64,000 bases of DNA from Geminocystis sp. NIES-3708 (GTDB lineage: Bacteria; Cyanobacteriota; Cyanobacteriia; Cyanobacteriales; Cyanobacteriaceae). A model generated the notes under the pieces. The model had not been told where the DNA came from. It worked only from the letters and a program-made list of their open reading frames with translations, and searched no databases. The stretch is taken from the NCBI RefSeq assembly GCF_001548095.1, contig NZ_AP014815.1, positions 1-64,000 on the forward strand. The letters are read 5' to 3'. This document shows positions 1-10,646 of this stretch, piece by piece. The position numbers and the translations under genes were made by a program. Each line of letters opens with the position of its first letter. Within the stretch, counting starts at the first letter, position 1.

Positions 1-182
1 AGAATCTGCAACTCTTTTTTTAAATATTTTTTTCAAGGATGCTTTTAACGGGATAAATACTTTTGATACTAAGCTTTACAGATTTTAAAAAGGTAATTTA
101 CGTTTTGATAAGCAATCTCCACTCTACTTTTATCATTTTTGGCTCGTTTTTCGATTTTTCAACTTTGAGCTACCCCATACAG
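1..182. other. Left edge without a gene
   Basis: AT-rich bases downstream of the permease gene. No open frame of note, hairpin or RNA gene is seen; a partner permease gene may lie further left. Confidence 0.5.
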
Positions 183-1073
183 TTAATCTCGCCATATTGT
201 TAGTTGAATTGTTACGAGAATAAGGGCGATGATTAATAAAATACTTGTACTGGCGGCTGCGTAGCCAAAGTTGAATTGGCGAAATGCTTGTTCATACATA
301 TAGTAAGAGAGTAAATTGGTGGAGTTTGATGGTCCACCGTTGGTGATGATATATACTTGTTCAAAAGAGCGAAATGTAAAAATAGCAGTAGTTATAGTAG
401 CAAATATTAGAGTAGATTGTAATCCAGGCAGAGTAATATAGTAAAATTTTTGCCAAAAATCTGCTCCATCTAATTCGGCGGCTTCATAACGATTTTGGGG
501 AATGGCTTGTAATCCAGCTAAAAAGACAACTAAGTTAAAGCCAATTTGTCTCCATGTACTGAAAATTATGAGTATTGGCATTGCCCAAGTGGTGCTATTT
601 AACCAAGGAATAGGATTTATATGTAATTGTGATAATAAATCGTTAATTGGTCCATTATTTTGGAATAACCAGCGAAATCCTAATCCCATCGCCACTAATG
701 AGGTAATACTAGGTATAAAATAAGCGGTGCGGAAAAATTCTCTGAGTATTATTTTTTGGTTGACTAAAATGCTTAAAAATAAAGGGATAATGATACTAGG
801 AATGATAGTGGCGATGGCAAAATAAAGAGTATTGAAGATAATTTGTTTAAAGTCTGCATCGATAAGTAATCTCTTGTAATTTGCTAAACCAATCCATCTA
901 CTGCTGACTAAATTACCATTAGTGAAACTGATATAGAGAAGGGATAGAATTGGGGCAAATAAAAATATTGTCAGTAATATTAATGCTGGTGCTAAAAATA
1001 ACCATGCCATTAAATTTGATTGTCTTAGTGTCTGTAAAAAATTTGTTTTTTTTGATGGTGGGTTTGGAAACAT
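183..1073 (-). CDS. Sugar ABC transporter permease, MalF/UgpA type
   Basis: Inner-membrane permease of a carbohydrate uptake ABC transporter (binding-protein-dependent family, CUT1 type). The 296 residues form about six membrane segments; the first follows a short basic N-terminus at residues 22-48. The cytoplasmic EAA loop that docks on the ATPase is clear at residues 197-216 (EAAELDGADFWQKF, then LPG). MalF/UgpA-type permeases work with a second permease of MalG/UgpE type, a solute-binding protein and an ATPase; none of these is in the window, and the partner may lie beyond the left edge, since the gene reads toward it. The substrate cannot be told from sequence; in cyanobacteria glucosylglycerol, sucrose or trehalose are typical. 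ATG start, TAA stop. Confidence 0.88.
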   Translation of the reverse strand: MFPNPPSKKTNFLQTLRQSNLMAWLFLAPALILLTIFLFAPILSLLYISFTNGNLVSSRWIGLANYKRLLIDADFKQIIFNTLYFAIATIIPSIIIPLFLSILVNQKIILREFFRTAYFIPSITSLVAMGLGFRWLFQNNGPINDLLSQLHINPIPWLNSTTWAMPILIIFSTWRQIGFNLVVFLAGLQAIPQNRYEAAELDGADFWQKFYYITLPGLQSTLIFATITTAIFTFRSFEQVYIITNGGPSNSTNLLSYYMYEQAFRQFNFGYAAASTSILLIIALILVTIQLTIWRD

Positions 1074-1149
1074 TCTTGATTAGAATTTCTTGACGGAAGC
1101 GAAAGAATAGGTAACGACAATCATTAATTGTTAATCGTTAATTGTTTAC

Positions 1150-2619
1150 TTATCTTCCGCCAACGGTTATGGAATCAACTTTGATATGAGGTTGTCCAAC
1201 AGTTACATAAACACTACCACTCACTGAACCACAAAAACCCGCGGCTAATCCTAAATCTTGGGATGACATAGAAATTTTTGTCATAATTTCTTTCGCAGTG
1301 CCAATAAGAGTAGCCCCTTTTAATGGTTTAGTGATTTTACCATTTTCAACGAGATAGGCTTCATCAACGCCGAAGTTAAACTCCCCTGTGGGGCCAACGC
1401 TTCCTCCCCCCATTTTTTTACAGTAGATGCCTTTATCGACAGAATTAAATACTTCATCGAGAGTGTATTGACCACAGTCAATGTAAGTATTGCGCATACG
1501 AGAAGCTGCGGCAAAACTGTAGCTCTGTCTTCTGCCACTACCTGTGCGAGGATGTCCTGTACGTATTGAACCAGCTCGATCTGCGATAAAGTTTTTGAGA
1601 ATGCCATTCTCGATTAAAAGAGTGCGTTGTGGTGGCATTCCTTCATCATCCATATCTATACTTCCGAAAGCGTTTTCTGATAATCCTTCATCCCATGCCG
1701 TCAAATTTTCATGGGCAATTTTTTCGCCTTTCTTATCTATAAAGGGTGTACTTTTTCTTTCAATTTGAGTGGTTTCGAGTAAATGACCACAGGCTTCATG
1801 AAAGATTACACCGCCGAATTGATTTGCCATGATAACAGGATATTGTCCTGATTCTACATAGTCAGCGTATAACATTTTTCCTGCAGATTCGGCAACTTCT
1901 TCCGCTACAGTTTCATAATTCCATTTCCTTAAAAAGTCAGGGTTGCTAGTATCACCGTCTCTTTTACCAATAGATGATCTGTGTTCTCCATCTGCACATA
2001 AAAGATTATAGCCGACAGATTGGGTTAAACGTATATCACGAGCAAATATACCATCACTAGAAGCCACTAAAACTTCTTGCCAATCACGAAAATAAGTGGC
2101 TCGACGAGATTGGACATGATTGGCTTTTTGATTTAATTTATGGTTAGCAGATAGCAAAATTTCACCCATTTCTTGCATATTGCTACATTTACTTAACCAT
2201 GTATCTTTATTTTTAGCGATGGCATAATCTCGAAACATTTCAAGGTTAATTTCTGGAATAAATGCACTCCCCTGAGGTAAATGTAAACCTAAAATAGATA
2301 ATGCTTTTTCTAAGGCTTGTTTTAATCCCGAAAAAGTTAAATTGTTTGTACTAACATAACAGTCTTGTTTGCCACGAAAAACTCTAACACCTGCCCCCGT
2401 TGATAATCGAGGAGTTATGCTAGTGATAGTATCATCTTCTGCTAAACAACTAATATAATTAGCTTTTTCGAGGAAAAACTCGACAAAATCAGCACCGGCT
2501 GCCCTTCCCATACCCAATAATGTAGAGAGGGGTTTCTCCCAAGTTAAATCAAATTGATCAATAGTAGGATGATAGGATAGATTTGGTATTTCACGGGAAA
2601 TTAATAAGGTTGGGGACAT
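1150..2619 (-). CDS. tldD: TldD/PmbA-family metalloprotease
   Basis: Probable TldD subunit of the TldD/TldE (PmbA) zinc metalloprotease, which in other bacteria trims peptides such as microcin precursors and unfolded substrates. The 489-residue length fits the family. The zinc motif HExxGH is present as HEACGH at residues 274-279. A glycine-rich C-terminal half ([21 protein letters not shown]) is typical of TldD. The ATG start gives a family-like N-terminus. No PmbA partner is nearby; in cyanobacteria the two genes are often apart. It reads in the same direction as the permease, with a 76-base gap, so they could share a transcript, but nothing links them functionally. Confidence 0.9.
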   Translation of the reverse strand: MSPTLLISREIPNLSYHPTIDQFDLTWEKPLSTLLGMGRAAGADFVEFFLEKANYISCLAEDDTITSITPRLSTGAGVRVFRGKQDCYVSTNNLTFSGLKQALEKALSILGLHLPQGSAFIPEINLEMFRDYAIAKNKDTWLSKCSNMQEMGEILLSANHKLNQKANHVQSRRATYFRDWQEVLVASSDGIFARDIRLTQSVGYNLLCADGEHRSSIGKRDGDTSNPDFLRKWNYETVAEEVAESAGKMLYADYVESGQYPVIMANQFGGVIFHEACGHLLETTQIERKSTPFIDKKGEKIAHENLTAWDEGLSENAFGSIDMDDEGMPPQRTLLIENGILKNFIADRAGSIRTGHPRTGSGRRQSYSFAAASRMRNTYIDCGQYTLDEVFNSVDKGIYCKKMGGGSVGPTGEFNFGVDEAYLVENGKITKPLKGATLIGTAKEIMTKISMSSQDLGLAAGFCGSVSGSVYVTVGQPHIKVDSITVGGR

Positions 2620-2731
2620 ATTTTTATCTTATTTTGTTGTGCTATTTTACTCTCAATAAATTTCATTGTACATTTTATTCTCTATCCCTGTCTTGCCTTC
2701 ATCAGTTTTCTTCTGTCAAAATCAGGTTGTT

Positions 2732-3802
2732 TTAATCGTCCATTTGCCAAGGTTGAGTTAAATTATCTTCATCAAGAATTTTTTTAGGTCGTAAAATCAA
2801 TAGTAATTGTCCCAAAATTTGACAATCAGGATTAGATTGAAACCAGTTTAATTTTAGTTTTCCGTTTTCTTCTACTAAACAGTAATTACTAATATTCCAT
2901 TCCTTAACATCTAAATCAATTACCACTAATAATTGTTCTGATTTTGTCGTAGTTTGTTTTGGTAAATCTTCACTTTGACAAAAAATAACTACAGGATGTT
3001 TTGCTTTTAGAATGACTTGCCAACTAGGAATAGAAACTATATCAATCTCTTTGTTAATTTTAAGTATTCCATAAGGTTCGATCTTTTCAAAAATAGGTAT
3101 ATTTTCTAAATCTGAAGATGTGAGAGGCAAAGTACCAGCCACAGGTAAAATGTAAGGTAATTGTTCGTCACTTTCAAAACGATAAATAGGTAATAAAGGA
3201 GCGTTTTGTGTAGAAGTAGAAGTAGCCGCTTCTGTTAATAAATGCTCAATTTGTTTTCTAGCCGTCTCAGAATGGGCAAATTTTAAACCTTCGGCAATTA
3301 ATCGGGCTTTATCAGCTAAAGTTTTTTTCTGACGAGCATTTTTCCAATGTTGATAAGCTACGGCATCCCCAGGGTGAAGAGTAAAACCTGTTGGCGGTTG
3401 AGAAAGATGAGAAAAATGTTTAATGGCTTTGGCTATTTCTTTTGCACCATCTACGTCTAATTGTTTTTCTTTGGCTAGAATAGCGGCTGAAAGTCTTTCT
3501 TGGTGATTTAAAATTCTTAATTCGTATAATACATCACTGCGAGGTCCTTGATAATAACTTAATAAATCTTCTTGTGCTTCACCTTTAACTAAACTATCGT
3601 AAACTTGTGCCCCAACGATGACTAAATTTTGTTGACTGGTTTGTAATCCTGTGCCTTCAAAAATTTCCTGACTATTAATTCCTCCCTGTTGCAATCTTTG
3701 ACAGGCTTTTCCCCAATCTACCCAACAACCTTCTTTATGTAACAAAGATGTCATGATGTTTTCTTTTTCTTCTACACTGAGGGGATTGTTATTTTCTGTC
3801 AT
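2732..3802 (-). CDS. raf1: Rubisco accumulation factor 1 (Raf1)
   Basis: Raf1 is a dimeric chaperone that binds folded RbcL dimers and helps form the RbcL8 core of form I Rubisco. Family hallmarks are seen near the N-terminus: a segment with EGxWVDWGKACQ, then IFEGTGLQ and QNLVIVGAQVYDSL, followed by the helical alpha domain and a C-terminal beta domain. The start is placed at the ATG at 3802 (356 residues) because a further 19 residues from an upstream ATG at 3859 look unlike the family; neither start has a strong ribosome site. Rubisco genes are not in the window, as is usual for cyanobacterial raf1. Confidence 0.88.
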   Translation of the reverse strand: MTENNNPLSVEEKENIMTSLLHKEGCWVDWGKACQRLQQGGINSQEIFEGTGLQTSQQNLVIVGAQVYDSLVKGEAQEDLLSYYQGPRSDVLYELRILNHQERLSAAILAKEKQLDVDGAKEIAKAIKHFSHLSQPPTGFTLHPGDAVAYQHWKNARQKKTLADKARLIAEGLKFAHSETARKQIEHLLTEAATSTSTQNAPLLPIYRFESDEQLPYILPVAGTLPLTSSDLENIPIFEKIEPYGILKINKEIDIVSIPSWQVILKAKHPVVIFCQSEDLPKQTTTKSEQLLVVIDLDVKEWNISNYCLVEENGKLKLNWFQSNPDCQILGQLLLILRPKKILDEDNLTQPWQMDD

Positions 3803-3960
3803 AGAGTGATAATTATTGAGATAGACGTTAATAAATATAAGGCTATTATACTCTACCATCCGTGAACTATAAAATTATCGGTAAAAAGAGAACATAGGAA
3901 ACAGGAGATAATAGGAAGAATTGTTAAAATATAATGGTCAAATTTAAAATATAATTCAAT

Positions 3961-4413
3961 ATGAATTCATCAAAATTTATTCAATCTTTATTTATTGGTA
4001 TAGCAATAACTGTCTGTGGGTTAATCCCTTTACCCGCAAAAGCTGATATTAGCGAATCCAAAGTAAAAGCCTTTGTTGAAGCACTAAAATTAGCCGCCCC
4101 CCCCAATAAACCTAACGATGGAATGTATAGCCCCTGGCAAGTATTACCTAACATTATACCTAGTTGGACAAAAGAATGTTTAGGAAAGGAATTGACTCCT
4201 AATGGTTTTGATGCTGACAAAACTGCTGCCCAAAAAACCGTTACTTGTATCGCACAAAGGGAATTAAATCAACAATGGAAACAAACTAATCAAAATGAAA
4301 CTCAAACTATTCGTAATACAGCTTGTTGGTGGATGACTGGTAATTATAATGGTTGCAAAAGTGGAACTACTGCTGAATATGTTAAAAAGGTAGAAAAGTT
4401 ATACCATAAATAA
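3961..4413 (+). CDS. Secreted hypothetical protein
   Basis: Not recognised. The 150 residues begin with a classic signal peptide: basic start, hydrophobic stretch to about residue 23 and a likely cleavage after AKA (residues 26-28). The mature part is about 120 residues, with four cysteines (in KECLG, TCIA, ACWW and GCKS) that could form disulfides, and a C-terminal lysine-rich helix. Export to the periplasm or thylakoid lumen is likely. It stands alone on the + strand, convergent with the next gene. Translation in a fixed frame with normal codon use supports a real gene; no function is claimed. Confidence 0.75.
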   Translation: MNSSKFIQSLFIGIAITVCGLIPLPAKADISESKVKAFVEALKLAAPPNKPNDGMYSPWQVLPNIIPSWTKECLGKELTPNGFDADKTAAQKTVTCIAQRELNQQWKQTNQNETQTIRNTACWWMTGNYNGCKSGTTAEYVKKVEKLYHK

Positions 4414-4450
4414 TTACGCTATTTTTTCTCTTACTCTGAAAGACAAATAT

Positions 4451-5680
4451 TTAGGAAATATCTCTGTTTTGAACAGTACCGCAATGTGAGCAATAAGGCA
4501 TCAATTTATAAGTTAAATTATGACAATTATGACATTCTAAATATTGACTATAGCCACAATGGGGACAATGTAAATGATCATGATGAATTTTTTTTCCGCA
4601 ACTTAAACAACGAGATTTTTCGACTCTTTTACTAGCTTGACTTTTAGGATTAAAAACAATTTGTTGAAAAAATTTGATAATACCAAATCCAATGGCAGGA
4701 ATTAAAAAGATATATAAATAATTGACTAAGAATAACAATCCACCAAAAATAACGCTAATAATATCAAAGAGAAATTCAAAAATAACTCCTATTTGTAAAA
4801 ATTGAAATATTTTAATTAGTAAAGGAATAAAAAATATTACCAATAAATGCCAACTCATTAAACTAAGTAAACCGTATCCTTTTTCGATGGCTAATTTATG
4901 TACTAATAAACTAATAAATATTAAAGGTAATAAGAAAATTAGTTGAAATATTATTTGGATACTAGGATACCAAAATAAGGCTTTTTCATAACCTTGTTTA
5001 ACTTCCTTAAATTTAGTCTCTGAATTTAATAAAGAAAGAAATTCTACGCTTTCACCCGTGGATAATAATTGTTGTTTTAATTCTTTAATTTCTGTTTTCA
5101 GATTACTGATGTTGAGATTATTTTTATCTAATTCTTGTTTTGCTTTTTGGGCTTCTATTTGATTAATCGATAAATTACTAGGTTGACCTGCTATTTTTTC
5201 TAGTAATGTAGAATCATATTGACTGCGAATAGTACTATTTTTCTCTTCTAAGGAAGTAACTTGTCTTTGTTTATCTTCTATAGATTTTAAAATTACTTTA
5301 TTATTGGGTTGATTTATTTTTTTATTAATAGCCTGAAAATCGAGACAAATTGGGGATACTTTTCCTAAATGTCCTTCTGCAGATTGGTCATAACTTTGAG
5401 GTATATTAGGAATTGTATTTAAGGCTTCGCTGACTATTTGAAAATCTCGATCTTGATTTTTATTTTGTTGATAACTTTGCCATTGATCATAACAAGGATA
5501 GGCTTGAGAAGGACTTAAATACCATTGACTAATACTATCTAATCCTGAAAAAACATTAATCAGAATAAATAAATCGATGATAATAATAACGGTTAAACTA
5601 ACTTTATTAACTGGTTCATTATTAATATTTCTTGATTTATTAAAAAATATATCGATAAAATTTCTTATTTTTCTTAACAT
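4451..5680 (-). CDS. Membrane protein with C-terminal zinc ribbons
   Basis: Function unknown. The 409-residue protein has one membrane segment near residues 29-46, a long charged, probably coiled-coil region (about 130-215), a cluster of three or four hydrophobic segments (about 235-345), then a cytoplasmic-type tail with four CxxC pairs (CLSC, CPHC, CHNC, CSHC) forming two zinc-ribbon-like units. The tail resembles double zinc ribbons of the DZR/zinc-ribbon type, which usually mediate protein or nucleic-acid contacts. It converges on the small secreted protein gene and has no obvious operon partner. The gene is strongly AT-biased (Asn, Ile and Lys rich), like its surroundings. Confidence 0.75.
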   Translation of the reverse strand: MLRKIRNFIDIFFNKSRNINNEPVNKVSLTVIIIIDLFILINVFSGLDSISQWYLSPSQAYPCYDQWQSYQQNKNQDRDFQIVSEALNTIPNIPQSYDQSAEGHLGKVSPICLDFQAINKKINQPNNKVILKSIEDKQRQVTSLEEKNSTIRSQYDSTLLEKIAGQPSNLSINQIEAQKAKQELDKNNLNISNLKTEIKELKQQLLSTGESVEFLSLLNSETKFKEVKQGYEKALFWYPSIQIIFQLIFLLPLIFISLLVHKLAIEKGYGLLSLMSWHLLVIFFIPLLIKIFQFLQIGVIFEFLFDIISVIFGGLLFLVNYLYIFLIPAIGFGIIKFFQQIVFNPKSQASKRVEKSRCLSCGKKIHHDHLHCPHCGYSQYLECHNCHNLTYKLMPYCSHCGTVQNRDIS

Positions 5681-5839
5681 ATTTTTTATAATTTTAATAG
5701 TTTTTAAAGTCTAATTTTATACCAAATTTTATAACTATTATAGTAGAAGATTTCATAAAATCAAAAGTTTCATCTATGAAAATAGTCTCGCCTTTTATCG
5801 TTATAATGAAAGGTTGTCAGCTTATCTGAATTTTAGATT

Positions 5840-7642
5840 ATGCGTTTATCTCAAATGTTATCAGTAACTTTGCGTGAAGATCCCGCAGAGGCAGAAATTA
5901 AAAGTCATAAATTATTATTACGAGCAGGTTACATTCGTCGTATCGGTAGCGGTGTTTATGCGTATCTTCCTTTGATGTGGCGTGTATTGCAAAAAGTATC
6001 TCAAATTGTTCGAGAAGAGATGAATATAACAGGGGCTCAAGAATGTTTATTACCCCAAATTCAACCAGCAGAATTATGGCAAGAATCAGGGCGATGGGAG
6101 ACTTATACTAAAGCTGAAGGTATTATGTTTTCTTTGGTAGATAGGCAACAACGAGAATTAGGTTTAGGACCTACCCATGAAGAAGTTATCACAGCGATCG
6201 CCAAAGATATGATAAAATCTTATCGTCAGTTACCGACACATTTATATCAAATTCAAACTAAATTTAGAGATGAAATTCGTCCTCGTTTCGGTTTGATGCG
6301 TGGTAGAGAGTTTATTATGAAAGATGGCTATTCTTTTCATAGTAGCGTTGAAAGTTTAAAAAAAACTTATCAAGATATGGATAAAGCCTATCGCAATATT
6401 TTTAGCCGTTGTGGTTTGAGTTTTCGGGCTGTGGACGCAGATTCTGGAGCGATTGGTGGATCTGGATCTCAGGAGTTTATGGTGTTGGCAGAAGCAGGAG
6501 AAGATGATATTGTTTATACTGATGATGGCAAATATGCGGCAAACGTCGAAAAAGCAGTTTCTTTACCTGCTGATGGAATTTTATCTCCTTTTAACAGTTA
6601 CCAAAAAAAAGCAACTCCTAATACTGAAACTATTGCTAAAGTAACAAAATTTTTAGGATGTTCAGCAACTAATATTGTTAAAAATATTTTATATCAAGCT
6701 GTCTATGATTCAGGAAAAACAGTTTTAATTTTAGTAAATATTAGAGGAGATCAAGATATTAATGAAGTTAAATTAAATAATGAATTGGTAAAATTAGCCC
6801 CTAATTATCAAGCTAAAACCATTCTTAGTTTAACAGTTCCTGATCAAAATGCACAACAAAAATGGGCAACGAATCCTTTACCTTTAGGTTATATTTCTCC
6901 TAATTTAAGTGATGATTATATTGCGAAATCTGACCAAGTAGAAGGCAATTTTTTAAGAATGGCGGATAAAACCGTTATCGATTTAGAAAATTTTGTCACA
7001 GGTGCTGATGAATCTGATTATCATGTTACTGGTGGAAATTGGGGTAAGGAGTTTACTTTGCCTAACCTAATTGTTGATATTCGCAAGGCTCAAGTTGGCG
7101 ATCGTGCAATTCATAATCCCCATCAGACACTACAAACTGCCAGAGGCATTGAAGTAGGGCATATTTTCCAATTAGGCACAAAATACTCCGAAGCGATGAA
7201 TGCTACTTATACTGCTGAAGACGGCACAGAAAAGCCTTTTGTAATGGGATGTTATGGTATTGGGGTATCTCGTTTAGCACAGTCAGCCGTAGAACAATGT
7301 CATGATAAAGATGGTATAATGTGGCCTATGGCGATCGCACCTTATCATGTTATCATAGTCGTGCCAAATATTACTGACCAAGAGCAAATGAAAATTGCTG
7401 AAAAACTATATCAAGAATTGAATCAAGCAGGAATTGAAGCCTTATTAGATGACAGAGACGAACGAGCAGGGGTAAAATTTAAAGACGCTGATTTAATTGG
7501 GATTCCTTACCGTATCGTTACAGGCAGATCATTAAAAGAGGGTAAAGTAGAATTAGTAACAAGGAAGACAAAAGAATCTCAAGAAATAATGATAGAAAAA
7601 GTGGTAGAAATTTTCTCAGACATCTTAAAAAATAATACATAA
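5840..7642 (+). CDS. proS: Prolyl-tRNA synthetase
   Basis: Class II aminoacyl-tRNA synthetase that charges tRNA-Pro in the cytoplasm. The 600-residue bacterial-type architecture is complete: motif 1 and 2 regions early ([29 protein letters not shown] near residues 145-165), an inserted editing domain in the middle (about 225-380) that hydrolyses Ala-tRNA-Pro, motif 3 (GCYGIGVSR near 470) and a C-terminal anticodon-binding domain (ending in the region with [18 protein letters not shown]). ATG start with no strong Shine-Dalgarno, typical of cyanobacteria. A monocistronic unit seems likely because a hairpin follows. Confidence 0.97.
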   Translation: MRLSQMLSVTLREDPAEAEIKSHKLLLRAGYIRRIGSGVYAYLPLMWRVLQKVSQIVREEMNITGAQECLLPQIQPAELWQESGRWETYTKAEGIMFSLVDRQQRELGLGPTHEEVITAIAKDMIKSYRQLPTHLYQIQTKFRDEIRPRFGLMRGREFIMKDGYSFHSSVESLKKTYQDMDKAYRNIFSRCGLSFRAVDADSGAIGGSGSQEFMVLAEAGEDDIVYTDDGKYAANVEKAVSLPADGILSPFNSYQKKATPNTETIAKVTKFLGCSATNIVKNILYQAVYDSGKTVLILVNIRGDQDINEVKLNNELVKLAPNYQAKTILSLTVPDQNAQQKWATNPLPLGYISPNLSDDYIAKSDQVEGNFLRMADKTVIDLENFVTGADESDYHVTGGNWGKEFTLPNLIVDIRKAQVGDRAIHNPHQTLQTARGIEVGHIFQLGTKYSEAMNATYTAEDGTEKPFVMGCYGIGVSRLAQSAVEQCHDKDGIMWPMAIAPYHVIIVVPNITDQEQMKIAEKLYQELNQAGIEALLDDRDERAGVKFKDADLIGIPYRIVTGRSLKEGKVELVTRKTKESQEIMIEKVVEIFSDILKNNT

Positions 7643-7681
7643 TGAGAAACTAGAACAATTGATAATTGAGTCATAATCAAT

Positions 7682-7716
7682 GTAGGGATCAATAATAGGA
7701 TAATTTAATTCCCTAC
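7682..7716 (+). terminator. Hairpin after proS, candidate terminator
   Basis: Perfect 7-base arms GTAGGGA (7682-7688) and TCCCTAC (7710-7716) enclose a 21-base AT-rich loop, about 40 bases after the proS stop. The U-tract behind it is weak (TTTC), so it may be an RNA-stability hairpin and not an efficient terminator. Confidence 0.4.
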
Positions 7717-7783
7717 TTTCACTAAATTACACATTCATTCAGTCACAAGAATTTATATATTATTTATTGTCAAAAAAATTGCT

Positions 7784-8320
7784 ATGTTACACGAAAAAAA
7801 ACCTTATAAAAATGTAATGGAAATTCTGGTAGATGAAGAAATTCAATATCAATTAACTCATAATAAATCCTTGGCAAGTGTACGTAATTCCTTAAATTTA
7901 GTAGAAGTTGCTACATTTGCCCTGAATCGATTACCTAGTCTATATGCTTCCTCAAAAGAAGGTATTCATAAACAGACTGCAAGGGCAGTAGTGCAATTAA
8001 AATTACAAATCAGACAAGCTGTTACTCAAGGAATTGCGGCTGTAACGAGAGATCCCTTAAGAAAATCAACTCCTCTTCCAAAAGAAAAGAATGATACCAT
8101 TATAGATGCAAAAAAGACTTTAAGCAAATTGAATGACTCTTTGCCAAAAGAAGAATTGTCTATTATCGTTGACTTTATGGAATCCTTTTTAGAAAAAGTA
8201 AAGAATCAAAAAATTACAGAACAAGAAGTTATTAAATTATACTACCTACTCGATTTTTATTGGGAAGAAGACGGACAAGGTTTACTCGCTCCTAATGCTA
8301 AGATTTCTTGGTATGATTAA
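7784..8320 (+). CDS. ComFB-domain protein, probable c-di-GMP receptor
   Basis: Matches the ComFB family: NVMEILVDEEIQ near residues 8-19, then VATFALNRLPSLYASSKEG near 44-62. In cyanobacteria, small ComFB proteins (CdgR in Anabaena, Slr1970 in Synechocystis) bind cyclic di-nucleotides and link them to cell size or motility. This copy is 178 residues, longer than the minimal domain (about 90), with a helical C-terminal extension of unknown role. It is followed by a MotA/ExbB-type gene. A GGDEF cyclase that could make the ligand is in this window at 52938-53867. Receptor function is by family; binding residues were not checked. Confidence 0.8.
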   Translation: MLHEKKPYKNVMEILVDEEIQYQLTHNKSLASVRNSLNLVEVATFALNRLPSLYASSKEGIHKQTARAVVQLKLQIRQAVTQGIAAVTRDPLRKSTPLPKEKNDTIIDAKKTLSKLNDSLPKEELSIIVDFMESFLEKVKNQKITEQEVIKLYYLLDFYWEEDGQGLLAPNAKISWYD

Positions 8321-8460
8321 ATAAAGTTAGATTTAATTTGATTACTCCCATAAAGATCTAATCCGAAATTATAATATTTCGTGTCATGATTGATAATCGA
8401 TCATTGATGAATGATAATTGGTTAATGAAAGTTAATATTTAGATAAAGGAGTGAAAATCA

Positions 8461-9102
8461 GTGACTTTAGCAGAATTAATTGAAAAAGGTGGCGTAACAA
8501 TTTGGCCTCTGTTATTTTTATCAATCCTTGCCTTAGGTACAATCATAGAGCGTATATTCTTTTGGTCAAAGGTACTCATCAAAGAAGAGCAAATTTTAAA
8601 CAATATTATGGATGCCGCTACCACTAATTGGGGTAAAGCAGGTGAAATAACTTCCAGATACCGTAATCATCCCCTCGGCAAATTTTTAAATTCCCCTTTA
8701 CAATTAGATAACCCCGATCCTGAAGTATTTCATTTAGCCCTAGAAACTGGAGCTGATGATGAGTTAGCTTTAATGCGCAAAGGAGATAAAATTTTAGAGG
8801 GCGTTATCGCTTTATCCCCTTTATTGGGCTTATTAGGTACAGTATTAGGATTAATTACTTCTTTGGGTTCAATTTCTTTAAGTGATTTAGGTACAGGTGC
8901 TACTTCAGGAGTCACTCAAGGCATTGGAGAATCACTAATTTCTACTGCAGTAGGATTAATTGTAGCAATTATTTGTGTAGTATTTTATAGGTTGTTTCAA
9001 GCTTTTTGGTTTAATCAAGTACGAATTTTTAGGAAAGCGGGAAGTGATTTAGAAGTAATTTATCGTCAAAGATGGGGGCAACATCAACAGTTAACTATCT
9101 AG
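8461..9102 (+). CDS. MotA/TolQ/ExbB proton-channel family protein
   Basis: Inner-membrane subunit of a proton-driven energy transducer (ExbB/TolQ type). The 213 residues show three membrane helices: about 15-33, 120-140 and 155-180, with the family pattern [12 protein letters not shown] and a TAVGLIVAI segment. The GTG start at 8461 is chosen because a good ribosome site (AAAGGAGTG, 8447-8455) lies just upstream. In typical loci an ExbD/TolR gene follows; here none does, and a terminator closes the transcript, so the partner must be elsewhere. The substrate receptor is unknown. Confidence 0.87.
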   Translation: MTLAELIEKGGVTIWPLLFLSILALGTIIERIFFWSKVLIKEEQILNNIMDAATTNWGKAGEITSRYRNHPLGKFLNSPLQLDNPDPEVFHLALETGADDELALMRKGDKILEGVIALSPLLGLLGTVLGLITSLGSISLSDLGTGATSGVTQGIGESLISTAVGLIVAIICVVFYRLFQAFWFNQVRIFRKAGSDLEVIYRQRWGQHQQLTI

Positions 9103-9153
9103 GAGTTGCTGAAATAGTTTATTAGTGAGAAATAAGCAATAAAAGAATAAACA

Positions 9154-9187
9154 CTCTTGCAATAGGTAAGGGTTTTTTTATTTTTTA
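9154..9187 (+). terminator. Intrinsic terminator after the ExbB-type gene
   Basis: Stem CTCTT (9154-9158) with AAGGG (9168-9172), including a G-U pair, is followed directly by seven T's, then ATTTTTT. This is a short but standard Rho-independent layout, 50 bases after the upstream stop codon. Confidence 0.6.
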
Positions 9188-9277
9188 GTAATTTGAAAAA
9201 ATACTAATTAAATGTCTTTTAGCTTATGCCTAAAAGCTGATAGCTATAACAATATCACAACTCTTATGGTAGGATTA

Positions 9278-10012
9278 CTATAGTTTTATCTGTGCCAAAT
9301 CAGAAATAACCACATCGGCAACTTCTAAATGAGGTGCAGAGGAATATTTCCAGCAAATACCGATTACGCCCCCTGCTTGAGCATTTTTTGCCATGGAAAT
9401 ATCTCCTTGAGAATCACCAATCATTAGACTATTTTCAGGTTTTACCCCTAGTTTCTCACAGGCTTGTAAATATAAACGAGGATCAGGTTTTGATAAGCCA
9501 CTGTCAACCCCCATGATTAAGTCTATGTAAGGATTTAATTGATGATTGATCACAAATTCTTGCACCCCTGCTGTGGTATCGGCGGAAAGTATTGCTATTT
9601 TCAATCCTGCTTGTTTTAAAGTTTGTAACACTTCAAGACTTCCAGCAAATAAAGGTGATGTCTTACCCCGACTAGGAAAAGATTTTTCGGCGTTGATAAA
9701 ACATTGTTCTGCGATCGCCAAAGATTCAAACCAACTTCTTCCTGTTTCAGCGATATAACCAGCCGAGACAATTTGATTTTCTCGATTACTACCCACTGCC
9801 ATTAAACCAGTGGGATTTAGATAATCATTTTCTACACCAAAAGCCATTAATAAAGGTTCATAAATTCCGGGTATTTGAGCATCAATTAATCTTGCCCTTT
9901 TAAAAGCTAATTCTCGTAAAAAACTCTCAGAATCAGCTAATGTACCATCTTTATCAAAAATAATAGCTTCTACATTTTCAAAAGATTTTTTTTGACAAAT
10001 AATAGTTCTCAT
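9278..10012 (-). CDS. HAD-family hydrolase, phosphoglycolate-phosphatase-like
   Basis: Haloacid dehalogenase superfamily phosphatase of 244 residues. Motif I is FDKDGTLADS (about residues 19-28, nucleophile Asp and acid/base Asp), motif II is the LSADTT region (about 141), motif III the lysine in SKPDPRLY (about 175) and motif IV MIGDSQGDI (about 197-205). A helical cap lies between motifs I and II, as in phosphoglycolate and beta-phosphoglucomutase-like members. The substrate cannot be assigned. It reads in the same direction as the next gene upstream, with a 40-base gap, but no functional link is evident. Confidence 0.85.
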   Translation of the reverse strand: MRTIICQKKSFENVEAIIFDKDGTLADSESFLRELAFKRARLIDAQIPGIYEPLLMAFGVENDYLNPTGLMAVGSNRENQIVSAGYIAETGRSWFESLAIAEQCFINAEKSFPSRGKTSPLFAGSLEVLQTLKQAGLKIAILSADTTAGVQEFVINHQLNPYIDLIMGVDSGLSKPDPRLYLQACEKLGVKPENSLMIGDSQGDISMAKNAQAGGVIGICWKYSSAPHLEVADVVISDLAQIKL

Positions 10013-10053
10013 AATTAGGTTATGTAACGAATTTTTTTGATCGTTTTTGATTA

Positions 10054-10563
10054 TTAAATAATAAATAAACTGACAATCGTTAAACTAGCAATACCAAGAC
10101 TTAACCAAATAAATTGATTATCTTGAGTATTGACTTTACTCAAATCTACTAACTCAATTTGTCGTTTTGGCTTTATTTTACGATTTGGAGTACTTGCTTT
10201 AGCGTATTGACTGGCACTGATAGATAAGTTAACCAAATCTGGTATTTCTGTCATCCATTCTTTAGGACGTTTTAGTTTAGGTGCTTTGATAATATAAAGT
10301 AACGCTTTAGCCTGTCGTTTTATTTCACCGTCACGATGAGTACATAATTCTTCACATAATGCGATCGCTTGTTGTGATTCTCCTGCGGCTTCATAAGCAT
10401 TTACCAGCCAAAACTTGACTTCCCCTTCAAGACGAGAATTAGAGGAAACGAGTTGAGAAGCCTGTTCTAATTGTTCAATACTCAGACGATAACGCCCATT
10501 ATTAAAAGCTAATTTTCCTGTTTGGTATCTTTGTTCAAATTCTGCTTGGGAGAATGAAGTCAC
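10054..10563 (-). CDS. TPR-like protein with C-terminal membrane anchor
   Basis: Unknown function. The first half is helical and TPR-like (YQTGKLAFNNGRYRLSIEQLEQA; then VNAYEAAGESQQAIALCEE), suggesting protein-protein contact. A basic linker follows (about 120-140), and the last 20 or so residues form a single hydrophobic helix, giving a tail-anchored layout. No ATG is available at the right place; GTG at 10563 is preferred, with a TTG two codons upstream as the alternative (171 residues). Similar tail-anchored repeat proteins are common in cyanobacteria, but I cannot name a characterised homologue. Confidence 0.68.
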   Translation of the reverse strand: MTSFSQAEFEQRYQTGKLAFNNGRYRLSIEQLEQASQLVSSNSRLEGEVKFWLVNAYEAAGESQQAIALCEELCTHRDGEIKRQAKALLYIIKAPKLKRPKEWMTEIPDLVNLSISASQYAKASTPNRKIKPKRQIELVDLSKVNTQDNQFIWLSLGIASLTIVSLFII

Positions 10564-10646
10564 AATCAAAAACGAGAATAATAAATTTTTTCTTTAATTT
10601 TACACTGAGGTATCACAGAATTTTTAAGAATTAATGAGAATTAATC

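Noticed and set aside
5840-7642. 63-codon overlapping frame within proS
   Set aside because: The proS frame is clearly coding; the other frame has no support.
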